From NCBI RefSeq assembly GCF_031845265.1, contig NZ_JAVRBG010000001.1:310001-374000 (forward strand): a stretch of DNA of 64,000 nt, in the 5' to 3' direction. Position numbers and translations under genes: made by a program. The notes beneath the pieces are model-generated. The model saw only the letters and a program-made list of their open reading frames with translations. It did not search any database and was not told the DNA's origin. This stretch comes from Mesonia ostreae (lineage in GTDB: Bacteria > Bacteroidota > Bacteroidia > Flavobacteriales > Flavobacteriaceae). This document shows positions 52,132 to 61,355 of this stretch, one piece after another. How positions within the stretch are numbered: position 1 is the first letter of the stretch; every line of letters begins with the position of its first letter.

Positions 52132-53369
52132 ATCGCTTCGCTTAAAACTTCTAAAGGATTATCTAAACGCTCTCGCTCCTCATCTTCTAAATCTTCTTCT
52201 TGTAGTTTTATTTCTTCTCTTTTGGCGCTCACACTTAAGACAATTCCCAAAGCTACACAAGTCATCCAAATAGAAGATCCTCCGCTACTAATTAAGGGTA
52301 AAGTTTGTCCCGTTACCGGAAATAATTCTACTGCTACCGCCATATTAATCAACGCCTGAAAAATAATTGGTAAGCCCACACCAATCACCAATAATTTTCC
52401 GAAGACGGTATTGGATTTTGTAGCAATAATGACCAATCTAAATAGAATCAACAAATAGGCAGACATCACTCCAAAAGCGCCTACTAAGCCCATTTCTTCT
52501 ACAATAATGGCATAAATAAAATCTGAAGAGGACTGCGGTAAAAAATTTCTTTGCACACTTTTTCCTATTCCTGTACCCACTACTCCGCCTCGAGCGATGG
52601 CAATTTTTGCTCTTTCTATTTGGTAGTCTTCTTTGGTATCTTCCCCATTAGAGAAGTTTTCTACTCTGTTCATCCACGTATCTACTCGGTTAGGAAAAAC
52701 GCCGGGAAAGGCTTTCGCCGAAAGGATAAAAATAGTGAGCACCATCACCGCCGAAAGCAAGATAATTCCTAAGTATTTTATAGGATAGCCTCCTAGAAAT
52801 ACCAAAGTAAACACCATCGTAAATATAATGGCCGCTGTAGAAAAGTTCGCTGGAAGAATGAAACCTACAATCAAACCTACAGGAATCCACAAGGGTAAAA
52901 TGGATTCTTTAAAAGTGACTTTTCTATCTTTTATTTTAGATAAATACCTTGCCACATAAATGAGCAATATTACTGCTGCTGCGGTAGAGGTTTGAAAAGT
53001 TTTATTGATGATGGGAATATTTATCCACCTACTTGCATTAGCGCCTGCCATCGTATTTCCTTGTGCCAAGGTATATACCAGCAGAAGCAGAATAATTGGC
53101 ATTAAAATAAGTGACAAGCCTTTAAAGTAATGGTAGGGAATTTTATGAATTCCATAAATTAACCCAAAGCCTAATAATAAATAAGCGAAGTGGTATAATA
53201 GGTAACTAAACGTACTTCCATCCCCATACAAATAAGCCAGATTACTACTAGAGCTATACACGGGAAGAAATGAAAATATAGCCAAAAGCGCTGCTATAGC
53301 CCAAATGACTTTATCTCCTTTTAAATAAAAGAATATATTCTTAGATGATATGTCTGTCTTTCTTGCCAA
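52128..53369 (-). CDS. ftsW: Lipid II polymerase FtsW (SEDS family)
   Basis: A 413-residue membrane protein with about ten helices. SEDS marks: NTMAGANASRWINIPIINKTFQTS (loop with Arg-Trp), the conserved Asp region of the polymerase cavity (FSNGEDTKEDYQIERAKIAIARGG), SSDFIYAIIVEEMGLVG and LPLISSGGSSIWMTCVALGI. It polymerises glycan with its partner transpeptidase FtsI during septation. C-terminus is a charged cytoplasmic tail. Confidence 0.95.
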   Translation of the reverse strand: MARKTDISSKNIFFYLKGDKVIWAIAALLAIFSFLPVYSSSSNLAYLYGDGSTFSYLLYHFAYLLLGFGLIYGIHKIPYHYFKGLSLILMPIILLLLVYTLAQGNTMAGANASRWINIPIINKTFQTSTAAAVILLIYVARYLSKIKDRKVTFKESILPLWIPVGLIVGFILPANFSTAAIIFTMVFTLVFLGGYPIKYLGIILLSAVMVLTIFILSAKAFPGVFPNRVDTWMNRVENFSNGEDTKEDYQIERAKIAIARGGVVGTGIGKSVQRNFLPQSSSDFIYAIIVEEMGLVGAFGVMSAYLLILFRLVIIATKSNTVFGKLLVIGVGLPIIFQALINMAVAVELFPVTGQTLPLISSGGSSIWMTCVALGIVLSVSAKREEIKLQEEDLEDEERERLDNPLEVLSEAI

Positions 53370-53372
53370 CTT

Positions 53373-54710
53373 TTATAACTGTCTTACAAAATCTTTAAAT
53401 TGCCTTCCTCTGTCTTCATAATTCTTGAACAAATCAAAACTTGCGCAAGCAGGAGAAAGTAAAACCGTATTTCCTTTATCGGCGAGATGATAAGCCATTT
53501 GTACAGCTTCTTGCATCGACTTGGTTTCTACAATTGTTTCTACGCAATTACTAAACGAGTTGATAATTTTTGTGTTGTCTACACCCAAACAAATAATCGC
53601 TTTCACTTTTTCATTGACTAACGGAAGTAATTCTTCGTACACGTTTCCTTTATCTACACCGCCTACAATCCAAATGGTTTCTGGCTGTACGCTATCTAAA
53701 GCATAATAGGTGGCGTTGATGTTCGTCGCTTTAGAATCATTGATGTATTGTACGTGATTAATTTTTAATACGCGTTCTAAACGATGTTCCACCCCCTGAA
53801 AACTCTCTAAGCTTTCTCGTATGGTTTGTTTTCTAATTTTTAATAGTTGTGCAACCGTAGAAGCTGCCATCGCATTTTTGGTATTGTGTTCTCCTTTTAG
53901 CGCTAATTGATCTTTGTGCATTATAAATTCTTTGTTTTCTAATTTTATATAAATTTTATCGTCTTTTAAATAAGCTCCTTCTCCTTCGTGTTCCTTTAAA
54001 CTCATAGGAAGCTGTATGGAACTTATTTTATTTTTTTTGAGCCAATTGCAAATCGTTTCATTATCGGCGTCATAAATAAAGTAATCTTTGTTGGTCTGAT
54101 TTTTTACAATCCTAAATTTTGAAGCCACATACTCTTCAAAATTGTTGTGGTAGCGGTCCAAATGATCTGGAGTGATATTGGTTAATACCGCGATATGCGG
54201 ATTAAATGTCTCTATCCCATCCAACTGAAAGCTACTCAGCTCCAACACATAATAATCTGGATTTTTTTCGGCTACATTTTTAGCAAAACTGTCTCCAATA
54301 TTACCAGCCATTAAAGCGTCTAAACCTCCGTTTTTCAACACGTGGTAAATCCAAGAGGTTACTGTAGTTTTTCCATTGCTTCCGGTAATTCCTATTAAAC
54401 TAGCATTGGTATATTTACTTGCAAACTCAATTTCAGAAATCACTTTAATTCCTTTTTTCTTCAGCTTTAATATTAAAGGAACATCGTCTGGAATCCCCGG
54501 ACTTTTCATCACCAAATCTGCAGTTAAAATCTTTTCTGCGGAATGTTGATCTTCTTCAAATTCAATTTGTTCCTGAATTAAAATCTGCTTGTATTTTAAT
54601 TCTATCGTTCCGCGATCAGACACAAACACATCGTAACCTTCCTTTTTCCCTAGAATAGCTGCTCCTAGTCCGCTTTCTCCAGCACCCAATATGACTAACC
54701 GCTCTTTCAT
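53373..54710 (-). CDS. murD: UDP-N-acetylmuramoylalanine--D-glutamate ligase
   Basis: A 445-residue Mur ligase adding D-Glu. Start at MKERLVILGAGESGLGAAIL (54710), whose ATG shares one base with the mraY stop codon (TAATG); the longer frame upstream lies within mraY. Motifs: GITGSNGKTTVTSWIYHVL (ATP), LELSSFQLDGIETF, NITPDHLDRY and NDSKATNINATYYAL. C-terminal LLSPACASFDLFKNYEDRGRQF is typical of MurD. Confidence 0.96.
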   Translation of the reverse strand: MKERLVILGAGESGLGAAILGKKEGYDVFVSDRGTIELKYKQILIQEQIEFEEDQHSAEKILTADLVMKSPGIPDDVPLILKLKKKGIKVISEIEFASKYTNASLIGITGSNGKTTVTSWIYHVLKNGGLDALMAGNIGDSFAKNVAEKNPDYYVLELSSFQLDGIETFNPHIAVLTNITPDHLDRYHNNFEEYVASKFRIVKNQTNKDYFIYDADNETICNWLKKNKISSIQLPMSLKEHEGEGAYLKDDKIYIKLENKEFIMHKDQLALKGEHNTKNAMAASTVAQLLKIRKQTIRESLESFQGVEHRLERVLKINHVQYINDSKATNINATYYALDSVQPETIWIVGGVDKGNVYEELLPLVNEKVKAIICLGVDNTKIINSFSNCVETIVETKSMQEAVQMAYHLADKGNTVLLSPACASFDLFKNYEDRGRQFKDFVRQL

Positions 54711-55939
54711 TATCTTAGTTTTAAAGTGATGATGGTTAGAATCGCCAACATAATTCCTATAATCCAAAAACGAACTACAATTTTACTCTCGTGGTGTCCT
54801 TTCTTTTGATAATGATGATGCAGAGGAGACATCAAAAAAATACGTTTCCCTATACCGGTTTTTTTCTTGGTATATTTAAACCATCCTACTTGCATCACTA
54901 CCGATAAATTTTCCATAAAGAAAATTCCGCAGAGCAAAGGAATCAGCAATTCTTTTCTAGTGGCAATCGCCAATACAGCGATAATTCCTCCAATGGTTAA
55001 ACTTCCTGTATCTCCCATAAAAACCTGAGCTGGATAGGTATTGTACCATAAAAACCCCACTAATGCTCCCGCAAAAGCAGTGATAAAAATGGTCATCTCT
55101 CCTGAGTTAGGAATATTCATCACATTCAAATAATCTGAGAAAATAATGTTCCCCGAAACCCAAGCAAATAAACCTAAAGTCAAGACAATAATAGCGGAGG
55201 AGCCCGCAGCAAGACCGTCAATTCCATCGGTTAGGTTGGCGCCATTAGAAACCGCTGTCACAATAAAAATCACTATCGGAATAAAAATAATCCAAGCGTA
55301 TTTTGCATAGGCTGGATTAATCCAAGAAATTAACTGTGCATAATCAAACTCATTTCCTTTTACAAAGGGAATGGTTGTTTTGGTAGATTTCTCTTCTTTA
55401 CTTTGACTTATGTCTTTTTCTATAAATTGCTCTTGTGCCTGCGGATCTGCTTTTACATGCTGTTTTATGGTAATATCTGGATGAATATACATGGTGGCAC
55501 CCACAATAATTCCCAAGCCTACTTGCCCAATCACTTTAAATTTTCCCTGAAGTCCTTCTTTGTTCTTTTTAAACGTTTTGATGTAATCATCTACAAATCC
55601 TATAGCTCCCATCCATATTGTGGTCACTATTAATAAAATGATATAAATATTATCTAACTTGGCAAAAAGTACAACAGGAATAAGGGTTGAAAAAATAATA
55701 ATTAAACCTCCCATCGTAGGCGTTCCTGCTTTTTCTTGCTGCCCTTCTAAGCCTAATTCTCTTACGCTCTCACCTACTTGCTTTTTAAGTAGATAGTTGA
55801 TAATTTGTTTTCCAAAAATAGTAGAGATAGACAAAGACAATATAATAGCCATACTCGCTCTAAAGGAGATATACTGAAACAGCTGCGCCCCTGGCACATC
55901 ATAATTTCTTTCTAAAAATTCAAATAGGTAGTATAGCAT
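54710..55939 (-). CDS. mraY: Phospho-MurNAc-pentapeptide translocase MraY
   Basis: A 409-residue polytopic enzyme joining phospho-MurNAc-pentapeptide to undecaprenyl phosphate (lipid I). Motifs: AGTPTMGGLIIIFS, GFVDDYIKTFKKN (Asp pair), NLTDGIDGLAAG and MGDTGSLTIGG. It is about 50 residues longer than E. coli MraY (360) because of an insert at about 165-215 (QHVKADPQAQEQFIEKD and following), which I associate with Bacteroidota. Confidence 0.95.
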   Translation of the reverse strand: MLYYLFEFLERNYDVPGAQLFQYISFRASMAIILSLSISTIFGKQIINYLLKKQVGESVRELGLEGQQEKAGTPTMGGLIIIFSTLIPVVLFAKLDNIYIILLIVTTIWMGAIGFVDDYIKTFKKNKEGLQGKFKVIGQVGLGIIVGATMYIHPDITIKQHVKADPQAQEQFIEKDISQSKEEKSTKTTIPFVKGNEFDYAQLISWINPAYAKYAWIIFIPIVIFIVTAVSNGANLTDGIDGLAAGSSAIIVLTLGLFAWVSGNIIFSDYLNVMNIPNSGEMTIFITAFAGALVGFLWYNTYPAQVFMGDTGSLTIGGIIAVLAIATRKELLIPLLCGIFFMENLSVVMQVGWFKYTKKKTGIGKRIFLMSPLHHHYQKKGHHESKIVVRFWIIGIMLAILTIITLKLR

Positions 55940-55960
55940 CTTACTTTTTGTTGTTGTCTC

Positions 55961-57427
55961 TTATTTATTGAACTGTTCCAACATTTCTTGTACAATTTTT
56001 ATATCGTCAAAATCTGATCGTACTCCATTTATCTCTTGATAGGTTTCGTGTCCCTTCCCAGCAATCAAAATAATATCTTTAGCTTTCGCCATCGCACAAG
56101 CCGATTTTATCGCTTGCTTTCTATTGGTTACTGAAATAACTTTACTCCAATTGTGCGCTTCTACTCCTGCTTCTACATCTTCAATAATTTTATCTGGATC
56201 TTCAGTACGCGGATTGTCGCTCGTAAAGATCACTTTGGTGCTTAAATCACTTGCCACTTTCCCCATTATAGGACGCTTTGTAGCATCTCGATCTCCGCCA
56301 CAACCTACCACAGTAATCAATTCTTCGTTCTTGGTACGAATTGCATTGATGGTTTCTAACACATTTTGAAGCGCATCTGGGGTATGTGCATAATCTACAA
56401 TGGCCGTAATATTTTCCTTAGCGGAAATGAGGTATTGAAACCTTCCGCTAACCGCTTTCAACTGACTTATATATTTTAAATTTTCTAGTTCTTTTAAGCC
56501 TAACAAATCCGCGGCAGCGTAAATAGCGCCTAGGTTGTACGCATTAAAATTGCCGATGAGTGTAGACCAAACTTCATTGGTATTGATTTTTAATAACAAT
56601 CCGCTTAATTCATTTTCCAAAATCTGAACCTTATAATCTGCATTGGTTTTTAGAGCATAGGTTTTCTTTGTGGCTTTGGTGTTTTGCAACATAAAAGCTC
56701 CGTTTTTATCATCGATATTTGTAATGGCAAAAGCTGATTTTGGCAATTCATCGAAGAATTTTTTCTTCACATCACGGTACTCCTTAAAGCTTTTGTGGTA
56801 ATCTAAATGGTCATGAGAAAGATTGGTAAAAATCCCTCCTTGAAACTCTAAACCGGCAGTTCTATATTGTGCGATCCCGTGCGAGCTTACTTCCATAAAG
56901 CAAAACTCCACTCCAGCATCGTTCATTTTCTGTAAATATTTATTGATGGTCAACGAGTCTGGCGTCGTTAAACGCGTAGGGAATTCTTCTTCTCCCACTA
57001 CAATTTTAATCGTAGATATTAATCCCACTTTATAACCCGCTAAGGTGAAAAGTTGGTGCAATAAAGAGGAGATGGTTGTTTTTCCGTTGGTTCCTGTTAC
57101 GCCAACCAATTTTAATTTACTAGATGGCTGGTCGTAAAAATTACTAGCTATGTTCGCCAACGCTTCTTTGGTGTTTTTTACCAAGACATATGTAATTCCA
57201 CTAATTTGCTTTACAGGAAGTTTTTCGCACACAATAGCAATAGCTCCGCCATTTTCCGCTTTAGCGATGAACTCGTGCCCGTCATTAGCCTCTCCACGAA
57301 TGGCCACAAAAACATCGTTTAAAGAGATTTTTCTAGAATCAAAATCTATGTTGCGTATCGCTACATTGGTATCCCCAATCACAGATTCTATCGCTACTTT
57401 ATATAATATGTCTTTTAGTAAAATCAA
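55961..57427 (-). CDS. murE: UDP-MurNAc-tripeptide synthetase (meso-diaminopimelate-adding)
   Basis: A 488-residue Mur ligase. ATP site VGVTGTNGKTTISSLLHQLF, TTPDSLTINKYLQKM, VSSHGIAQYRTAGLEF, NLSHDHLDYH and VDYAHTPDALQNVL. The motif TSDNPRTEDP contains DNPR, the known signature for addition of meso-diaminopimelate rather than lysine, so the peptidoglycan should be the usual Gram-negative type. Overlaps the ftsI stop by 4 bp. Confidence 0.96.
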   Translation of the reverse strand: MILLKDILYKVAIESVIGDTNVAIRNIDFDSRKISLNDVFVAIRGEANDGHEFIAKAENGGAIAIVCEKLPVKQISGITYVLVKNTKEALANIASNFYDQPSSKLKLVGVTGTNGKTTISSLLHQLFTLAGYKVGLISTIKIVVGEEEFPTRLTTPDSLTINKYLQKMNDAGVEFCFMEVSSHGIAQYRTAGLEFQGGIFTNLSHDHLDYHKSFKEYRDVKKKFFDELPKSAFAITNIDDKNGAFMLQNTKATKKTYALKTNADYKVQILENELSGLLLKINTNEVWSTLIGNFNAYNLGAIYAAADLLGLKELENLKYISQLKAVSGRFQYLISAKENITAIVDYAHTPDALQNVLETINAIRTKNEELITVVGCGGDRDATKRPIMGKVASDLSTKVIFTSDNPRTEDPDKIIEDVEAGVEAHNWSKVISVTNRKQAIKSACAMAKAKDIILIAGKGHETYQEINGVRSDFDDIKIVQEMLEQFNK

Positions 57428-59391
57428 GTTGTTGTTAGGTAAATAGTTTGATTAGACGTTATTTTTTTTCCGCTTATTACGGACTGGTTTCTTACTTTTC
57501 CTACTCCTTTTAGCACTACTTTTAATCCCAGGTTCTCTAAAAGAGAAACGGCATCCATCGCTGGCAAACCTTCTACATTTGGCATAATGCTTTTATATTT
57601 TTGTGCCGTAGTGTAAAACTGTTCGTAGTCTTCTTTTACATTCTTATAATCTACCTCTACTCCTTCATATTCATTGGTGGTAGGAGTATCTGTATAAATT
57701 TCTTGCGCAATTTCTTTAAAAACTGGTGCTGCCACGATATTTCCGTAATAACCTATATTACGGTTAGGTTTTGTCACCACCACGATGCAAGAATATTTAG
57801 GATCATCTGCCGGAAAGTAGCCCGCAAAAGAAGCTACATATTCAGAAGAACCATCTCCTTTTCCATAACCAGTGAGACAAGTTCCTGTTTTACCAGCCAT
57901 CGAAAATTCTTCGGTATAAATATTTGTTGCAGTTCCTTTTAAAACCGTATTCTTCATCATTTCCCTTACTTTAGAAGCGGTTTCTTTAGAACAAATAGAG
58001 TTGTTGATTTTTCCTTCTTCGTAATGCTCCACAATCTTATCTCTATTTCTTATCTCTTTAATTAAGCGAGGCTTAATCATCACTCCGTTATTGGCAATGG
58101 CATTATAAAAAGCTAAAGTTTGAAGCGGCGTAATGGTAACTCCGTAGCCAAAAGACATCCAAGGAAGCGTTGTCCCGTACCAATTTGCATCATCTGGATG
58201 CGGAATGTGAGGCTGACCTTCGCCTTGTATTTCTAATCCTATTTTTTGGTTAAGTCCCATATAATTAAGACGATTCACCAAAGCTTCTGGATTATTTTTA
58301 TATCCTTCGTTTATGAATTTTGAAAACACCGTATTCGAAGAAACTTCAAAAGCTCTTCCTGCCGAAATTTCTCCATATCCGCCATAGCGAGAATCTTTTA
58401 CCACACGATCGTAGTATTTTATTCTTCCGTTTTCAGAGTCAAAAACATCGCTGGTATCTAAAACCTTATCTTCTAAAGCAGCCACCATCGTCATCAGTTT
58501 GAATGTAGATCCAGGCTCCTGAGATTCGTAAATCGCGTAATTTCTTTTTTCGTAATAGGTGCCTTTAGAGGTTCTTCCTAAATTAGCCATGGCTTTAATT
58601 TCGCCGGTTTTGGTTTCCATCACTACCACCGTTCCATGGTCTGCTTCATAATTTTCTAATTGCCTTAGTAGAGCATGGTGCGCAATATCTTGAATGGTAA
58701 TATCTATGGTAGAAACCACGTCTAAGCCATCTTGAGGCTCTAACTCATTAGCATCTCCAATTGGTTTCCATTGGCCTTTAGCTATTTTCTGCTTTAATCT
58801 TCTTCCGTTTTTTCCTTTGAGATAATCATCGTACGCACCTTCCAATCCAGCTCTGCCTCTGCCTACCGTACGTTCTCCAATTTTACCTAAAGGCAATTCT
58901 CTTACCGTGCGTTGCTCTGAGATAAAACCTCCTTTAAAAGCTCCTAAATTAAACATGGGAAACTCTCTCATTTTCACATATTGCGTATAACTAACGTTTC
59001 GTGCCACTAAATAATATCTGTTTTTATGAGCGCGAGCACGTCTTAAATTCTGTGCATAATGCGCAGCAGATTTACCAAACATTTTAGACAAGTTTTCAGA
59101 TAATGGCTTTACATTCTCTTCAAAATCTGTGTGAGAAACAGTTACGGCATCAAATCTAATGTCATATTCTGGTACTGAAGTTGCTAACAAGCTTCCATTA
59201 GCATCATATAAATTGCCTCTGTTTGCTGGGATTACAAAGCTTTTATACACTCGGTGCTCTGAAAGCTCTCTGTATTTTTCTCCATCAACCACCTGAATAT
59301 TGATCAACTTAAAGCCAATCGCAAACGCAAAAAGCAACATCCCGGCTGCTACCAGGTATATTCTTCTTAAGATGCCTTTCTCTGTTGTCAT
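57424..59391 (-). CDS. ftsI: Septal transpeptidase (class B PBP, FtsI) with PASTA domain
   Basis: A 655-residue penicillin-binding protein: N-terminal membrane helix (IYLVAAGMLLFAFAIGFKL), dimerisation domain, transpeptidase domain with the SxxK serine in ESQEPGSTFKLMT, the SSN-type motif FEVSSNTVFSK and AGKTGTCLTGYGKG, and a C-terminal PASTA domain (about 595-655, MPNVEGLPAMDAVSLLENLGLKVVLKG). It crosslinks septal peptidoglycan with FtsW. E. coli FtsI has no PASTA domain; the added domain is usual in this phylum. Start overlaps the ftsL stop by one base. Confidence 0.94.
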   Translation of the reverse strand: MTTEKGILRRIYLVAAGMLLFAFAIGFKLINIQVVDGEKYRELSEHRVYKSFVIPANRGNLYDANGSLLATSVPEYDIRFDAVTVSHTDFEENVKPLSENLSKMFGKSAAHYAQNLRRARAHKNRYYLVARNVSYTQYVKMREFPMFNLGAFKGGFISEQRTVRELPLGKIGERTVGRGRAGLEGAYDDYLKGKNGRRLKQKIAKGQWKPIGDANELEPQDGLDVVSTIDITIQDIAHHALLRQLENYEADHGTVVVMETKTGEIKAMANLGRTSKGTYYEKRNYAIYESQEPGSTFKLMTMVAALEDKVLDTSDVFDSENGRIKYYDRVVKDSRYGGYGEISAGRAFEVSSNTVFSKFINEGYKNNPEALVNRLNYMGLNQKIGLEIQGEGQPHIPHPDDANWYGTTLPWMSFGYGVTITPLQTLAFYNAIANNGVMIKPRLIKEIRNRDKIVEHYEEGKINNSICSKETASKVREMMKNTVLKGTATNIYTEEFSMAGKTGTCLTGYGKGDGSSEYVASFAGYFPADDPKYSCIVVVTKPNRNIGYYGNIVAAPVFKEIAQEIYTDTPTTNEYEGVEVDYKNVKEDYEQFYTTAQKYKSIMPNVEGLPAMDAVSLLENLGLKVVLKGVGKVRNQSVISGKKITSNQTIYLTTT

Positions 59392-59702
59392 TACAGATTA
59401 ATTTTTATTTTTTGTGGTGGCGTATTCGACGGTGCAATTCCCGTTCCTTGCACTCTTTTCTCTATAGCCGATTTCATTTTGAGCTGCATCAGGTTTTTTT
59501 TCGCCTCGATAGACTCACTTCTCAATTCGCGTACTTCATTATTCATTTTTGCGATGATATGTACCTTTCTTTCTGCACTGTGAGAGCAAGCAATCATCAC
59601 AATGGCCAATAATGTACAGAACAGGATAAAACGCCAGTTTTTCATAGCGTCGTCGTTTATTAAAAACTTACCTTTTAATACATTATAAAACCCTTCTTTC
59701 AT
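59391..59702 (-). CDS. ftsL: FtsL-like cell division protein
   Basis: A 103-residue bitopic protein: cytoplasmic start, one transmembrane helix (WRFILFCTLLAIVMIACS, about 22-39), then a coiled coil (KMNNEVRELRSESIEAKKNLMQLKMKSAIEKR) and a short Pro-rich end. Sequence similarity to FtsL is weak, as in most bacteria; the assignment rests on layout and position between rsmH and ftsI. Confidence 0.85.
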   Translation of the reverse strand: MKEGFYNVLKGKFLINDDAMKNWRFILFCTLLAIVMIACSHSAERKVHIIAKMNNEVRELRSESIEAKKNLMQLKMKSAIEKRVQGTGIAPSNTPPQKIKINL

Positions 59703-59707
59703 CTTGC

Positions 59708-60613
59708 TTATAGCTTTACACCAACTCTTAATCGTGCACTTCTTGCTCTATTATTTATTTTAATTTCTTCTGAACTTGGCTTAATCAGGCCGCCAACTTT
59801 TTTAAACGGAACTGAAATATTTCCGTAGAAATCTTTTTCGGCCTCGCCTTTAAAAAGTCCATTTCTTATATATCTCTTTACCAAACGATCTTCTAAAGAG
59901 TGGTAAGAAATCAAACTGATTCTTCCCCCTTTCTCTAGCAATTGGTCTGTTTGTTTTAAAAACTCTTTTAATACTTCAATCTCTTGGTTCACCTCTATTC
60001 TAATCGCTTGGTAGATTTGCGCCAAAATTTTAAATTCTTTTCCTTTAAATAAATGTGGCATCAACAATTCTTTTAACTCATCGCCCGTTTTTATTGGTTC
60101 CTCCACGCGAGCACTTACAATTACTCTAGCCAATTTTGGAGCGTTTTTTAATTCTCCATATTCATAAAACATCTTCTTAAGCGCTTCTTCATCATATTCA
60201 TTAATCACCTCATAAGCACTCAACAAACCTTCTTGATCCATTCGCATATCTAAGTCGGCATCATAACGGGTAGAAAAACCTCTTTCAGCCACATCAAATT
60301 GATGCGAGGAAACACCAAAATCGCCTAAAATACCGTCTACTTTTTTATAACCTTCAAAGCGTAAAAACTTTTTGATGAACCTGAAGTTTTCAGGAATTAA
60401 TGTGAAACGCTCATCATCAATCGTATTTTCTTGAGCATCTTGATCTTGATCAAAAGCCAACAAGATTCCATTGGGTCCTAGGCGTTTTAAAATTTCGCGT
60501 GAGTGTCCTCCGCCACCAAAAGTGACATCTACATAAACTCCGTCTGGTTTAATAGCTAAACCATCTACGGTTTCATGTAGCAGTACCGGATTATGATATT
60601 CCAAATTCCCCAT
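59708..60613 (-). CDS. rsmH: 16S rRNA m4C1402 N4-methyltransferase RsmH (MraW)
   Basis: A 301-residue methyltransferase modifying C1402 of 16S rRNA in the decoding site. YHNPVLLHETVDGLAIKPDGVYVDVTFGGGGHS contains the SAM site; LLAFDQDQDA, GILGDFGVSSHQFD, RGFSTRYDADLDMRMDQ and ISYHSLEDRLVKRYI are family blocks. It overlaps mraZ by 23 bp. Confidence 0.96.
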   Translation of the reverse strand: MGNLEYHNPVLLHETVDGLAIKPDGVYVDVTFGGGGHSREILKRLGPNGILLAFDQDQDAQENTIDDERFTLIPENFRFIKKFLRFEGYKKVDGILGDFGVSSHQFDVAERGFSTRYDADLDMRMDQEGLLSAYEVINEYDEEALKKMFYEYGELKNAPKLARVIVSARVEEPIKTGDELKELLMPHLFKGKEFKILAQIYQAIRIEVNQEIEVLKEFLKQTDQLLEKGGRISLISYHSLEDRLVKRYIRNGLFKGEAEKDFYGNISVPFKKVGGLIKPSSEEIKINNRARSARLRVGVKL

Positions 60614-61061
60614 TTTTATCTCCCATTACTTCTTCCGCTAAAGCTCCAAAATCGTCTGCAGCGTCATCAATAGCGTGTTCATATTTATCCTTATCCCATA
60701 CTTCTATAAAATCTCCTACGGAAGAAAGCACTAATTCTTTTTTAAGTTGCGCAAAGTTAAACAAGTCTTTTGGCACCAAAAGTCTTCCATTGGCATCTAC
60801 CTCTATCATCTTTACTCCTGCGGTGAACCTTCTTATAAAATCATTGTTTTTTTTATTGAATCTATTCAATGAATTTACTTTTGTCATCAGCTCATTCCAC
60901 TGCTTCATAGGATACAATTCCAAACAAGGTTGAAACACTGCCCTTTTCAAAACAAAGCCCTCTTCCAATATAGGAAGCAACTGTTTTTTAAGCGCAGAAG
61001 GTAGCATTAGCCTACCTTTGGCATCAATTTTACACTCATATGTTCCTATTAGATTGATCAC
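60591..61061 (-). CDS. mraZ: Transcription regulator MraZ
   Basis: A 156-residue protein with two AbrB-like MraZ halves: GTYECKIDAKGRLMLPSALKK near the N-terminus and KMIEVDANGRLLVPKDLF at about 85-105 (each with the D-x-x-G-R signature). MraZ forms rings and represses its own dcw operon by binding direct repeats in the promoter; three 10-bp repeats sit just upstream here (61094-61123). First gene of the 13-gene cluster. Confidence 0.95.
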   Translation of the reverse strand: MINLIGTYECKIDAKGRLMLPSALKKQLLPILEEGFVLKRAVFQPCLELYPMKQWNELMTKVNSLNRFNKKNNDFIRRFTAGVKMIEVDANGRLLVPKDLFNFAQLKKELVLSSVGDFIEVWDKDKYEHAIDDAADDFGALAEEVMGDKNGEFGIS

Positions 61062-61079
61062 GCTTCTCTTATTCTATGT

Positions 61080-61087
61080 CAAATATA
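61080..61087 (-). promoter_or_regulatory. -7 box TATATTTG of the dcw operon
   Basis: Perfect TAnnTTTG match on the minus strand, 18 nt before the mraZ ATG. Confidence 0.75.
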
Positions 61088-61093
61088 TTGATT

Positions 61094-61123
61094 TTTTTAC
61101 CACTTTTTACCACTTTTTACCAC
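61094..61123 (-). promoter_or_regulatory. MraZ operator: three direct repeats GTGGTAAAAA
   Basis: Three perfect 10-bp direct repeats on the minus strand (61123-61114, 61113-61104, 61103-61094), 6 bp upstream of the -7 box, so they cover the -33 region. The 10-bp spacing equals the spacing of MraZ boxes in other bacteria, supporting autorepression. Confidence 0.75.
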
Positions 61124-61323
61124 ATTGTTAATAAGTTTTGGGTTCAGTAATCTATTAATTATGAGAAACTAAAGGTACAATCGAGGCTGATAAAAGATTT
61201 TTAAAGTGGGAGAGGTTTGGACCTACGACACATATCTTCCTGAAATAGAGAGCAGAATAAAACCACGAAGCCAATTTAAGTTCAGGTTTTCTTAAAAATA
61301 CTTATACTTGTAGAATAATACCT

Positions 61324-61331
61324 ATATTTGC
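61324..61331 (+). promoter_or_regulatory. -7 box TATATTTG of the hydrolase-yihA unit
   Basis: Perfect TAnnTTTG match 24 nt before the ATG of the alpha/beta hydrolase. Confidence 0.65.
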
Positions 61332-61355
61332 TCTAGCTAACCGGAAGAAAACTGA

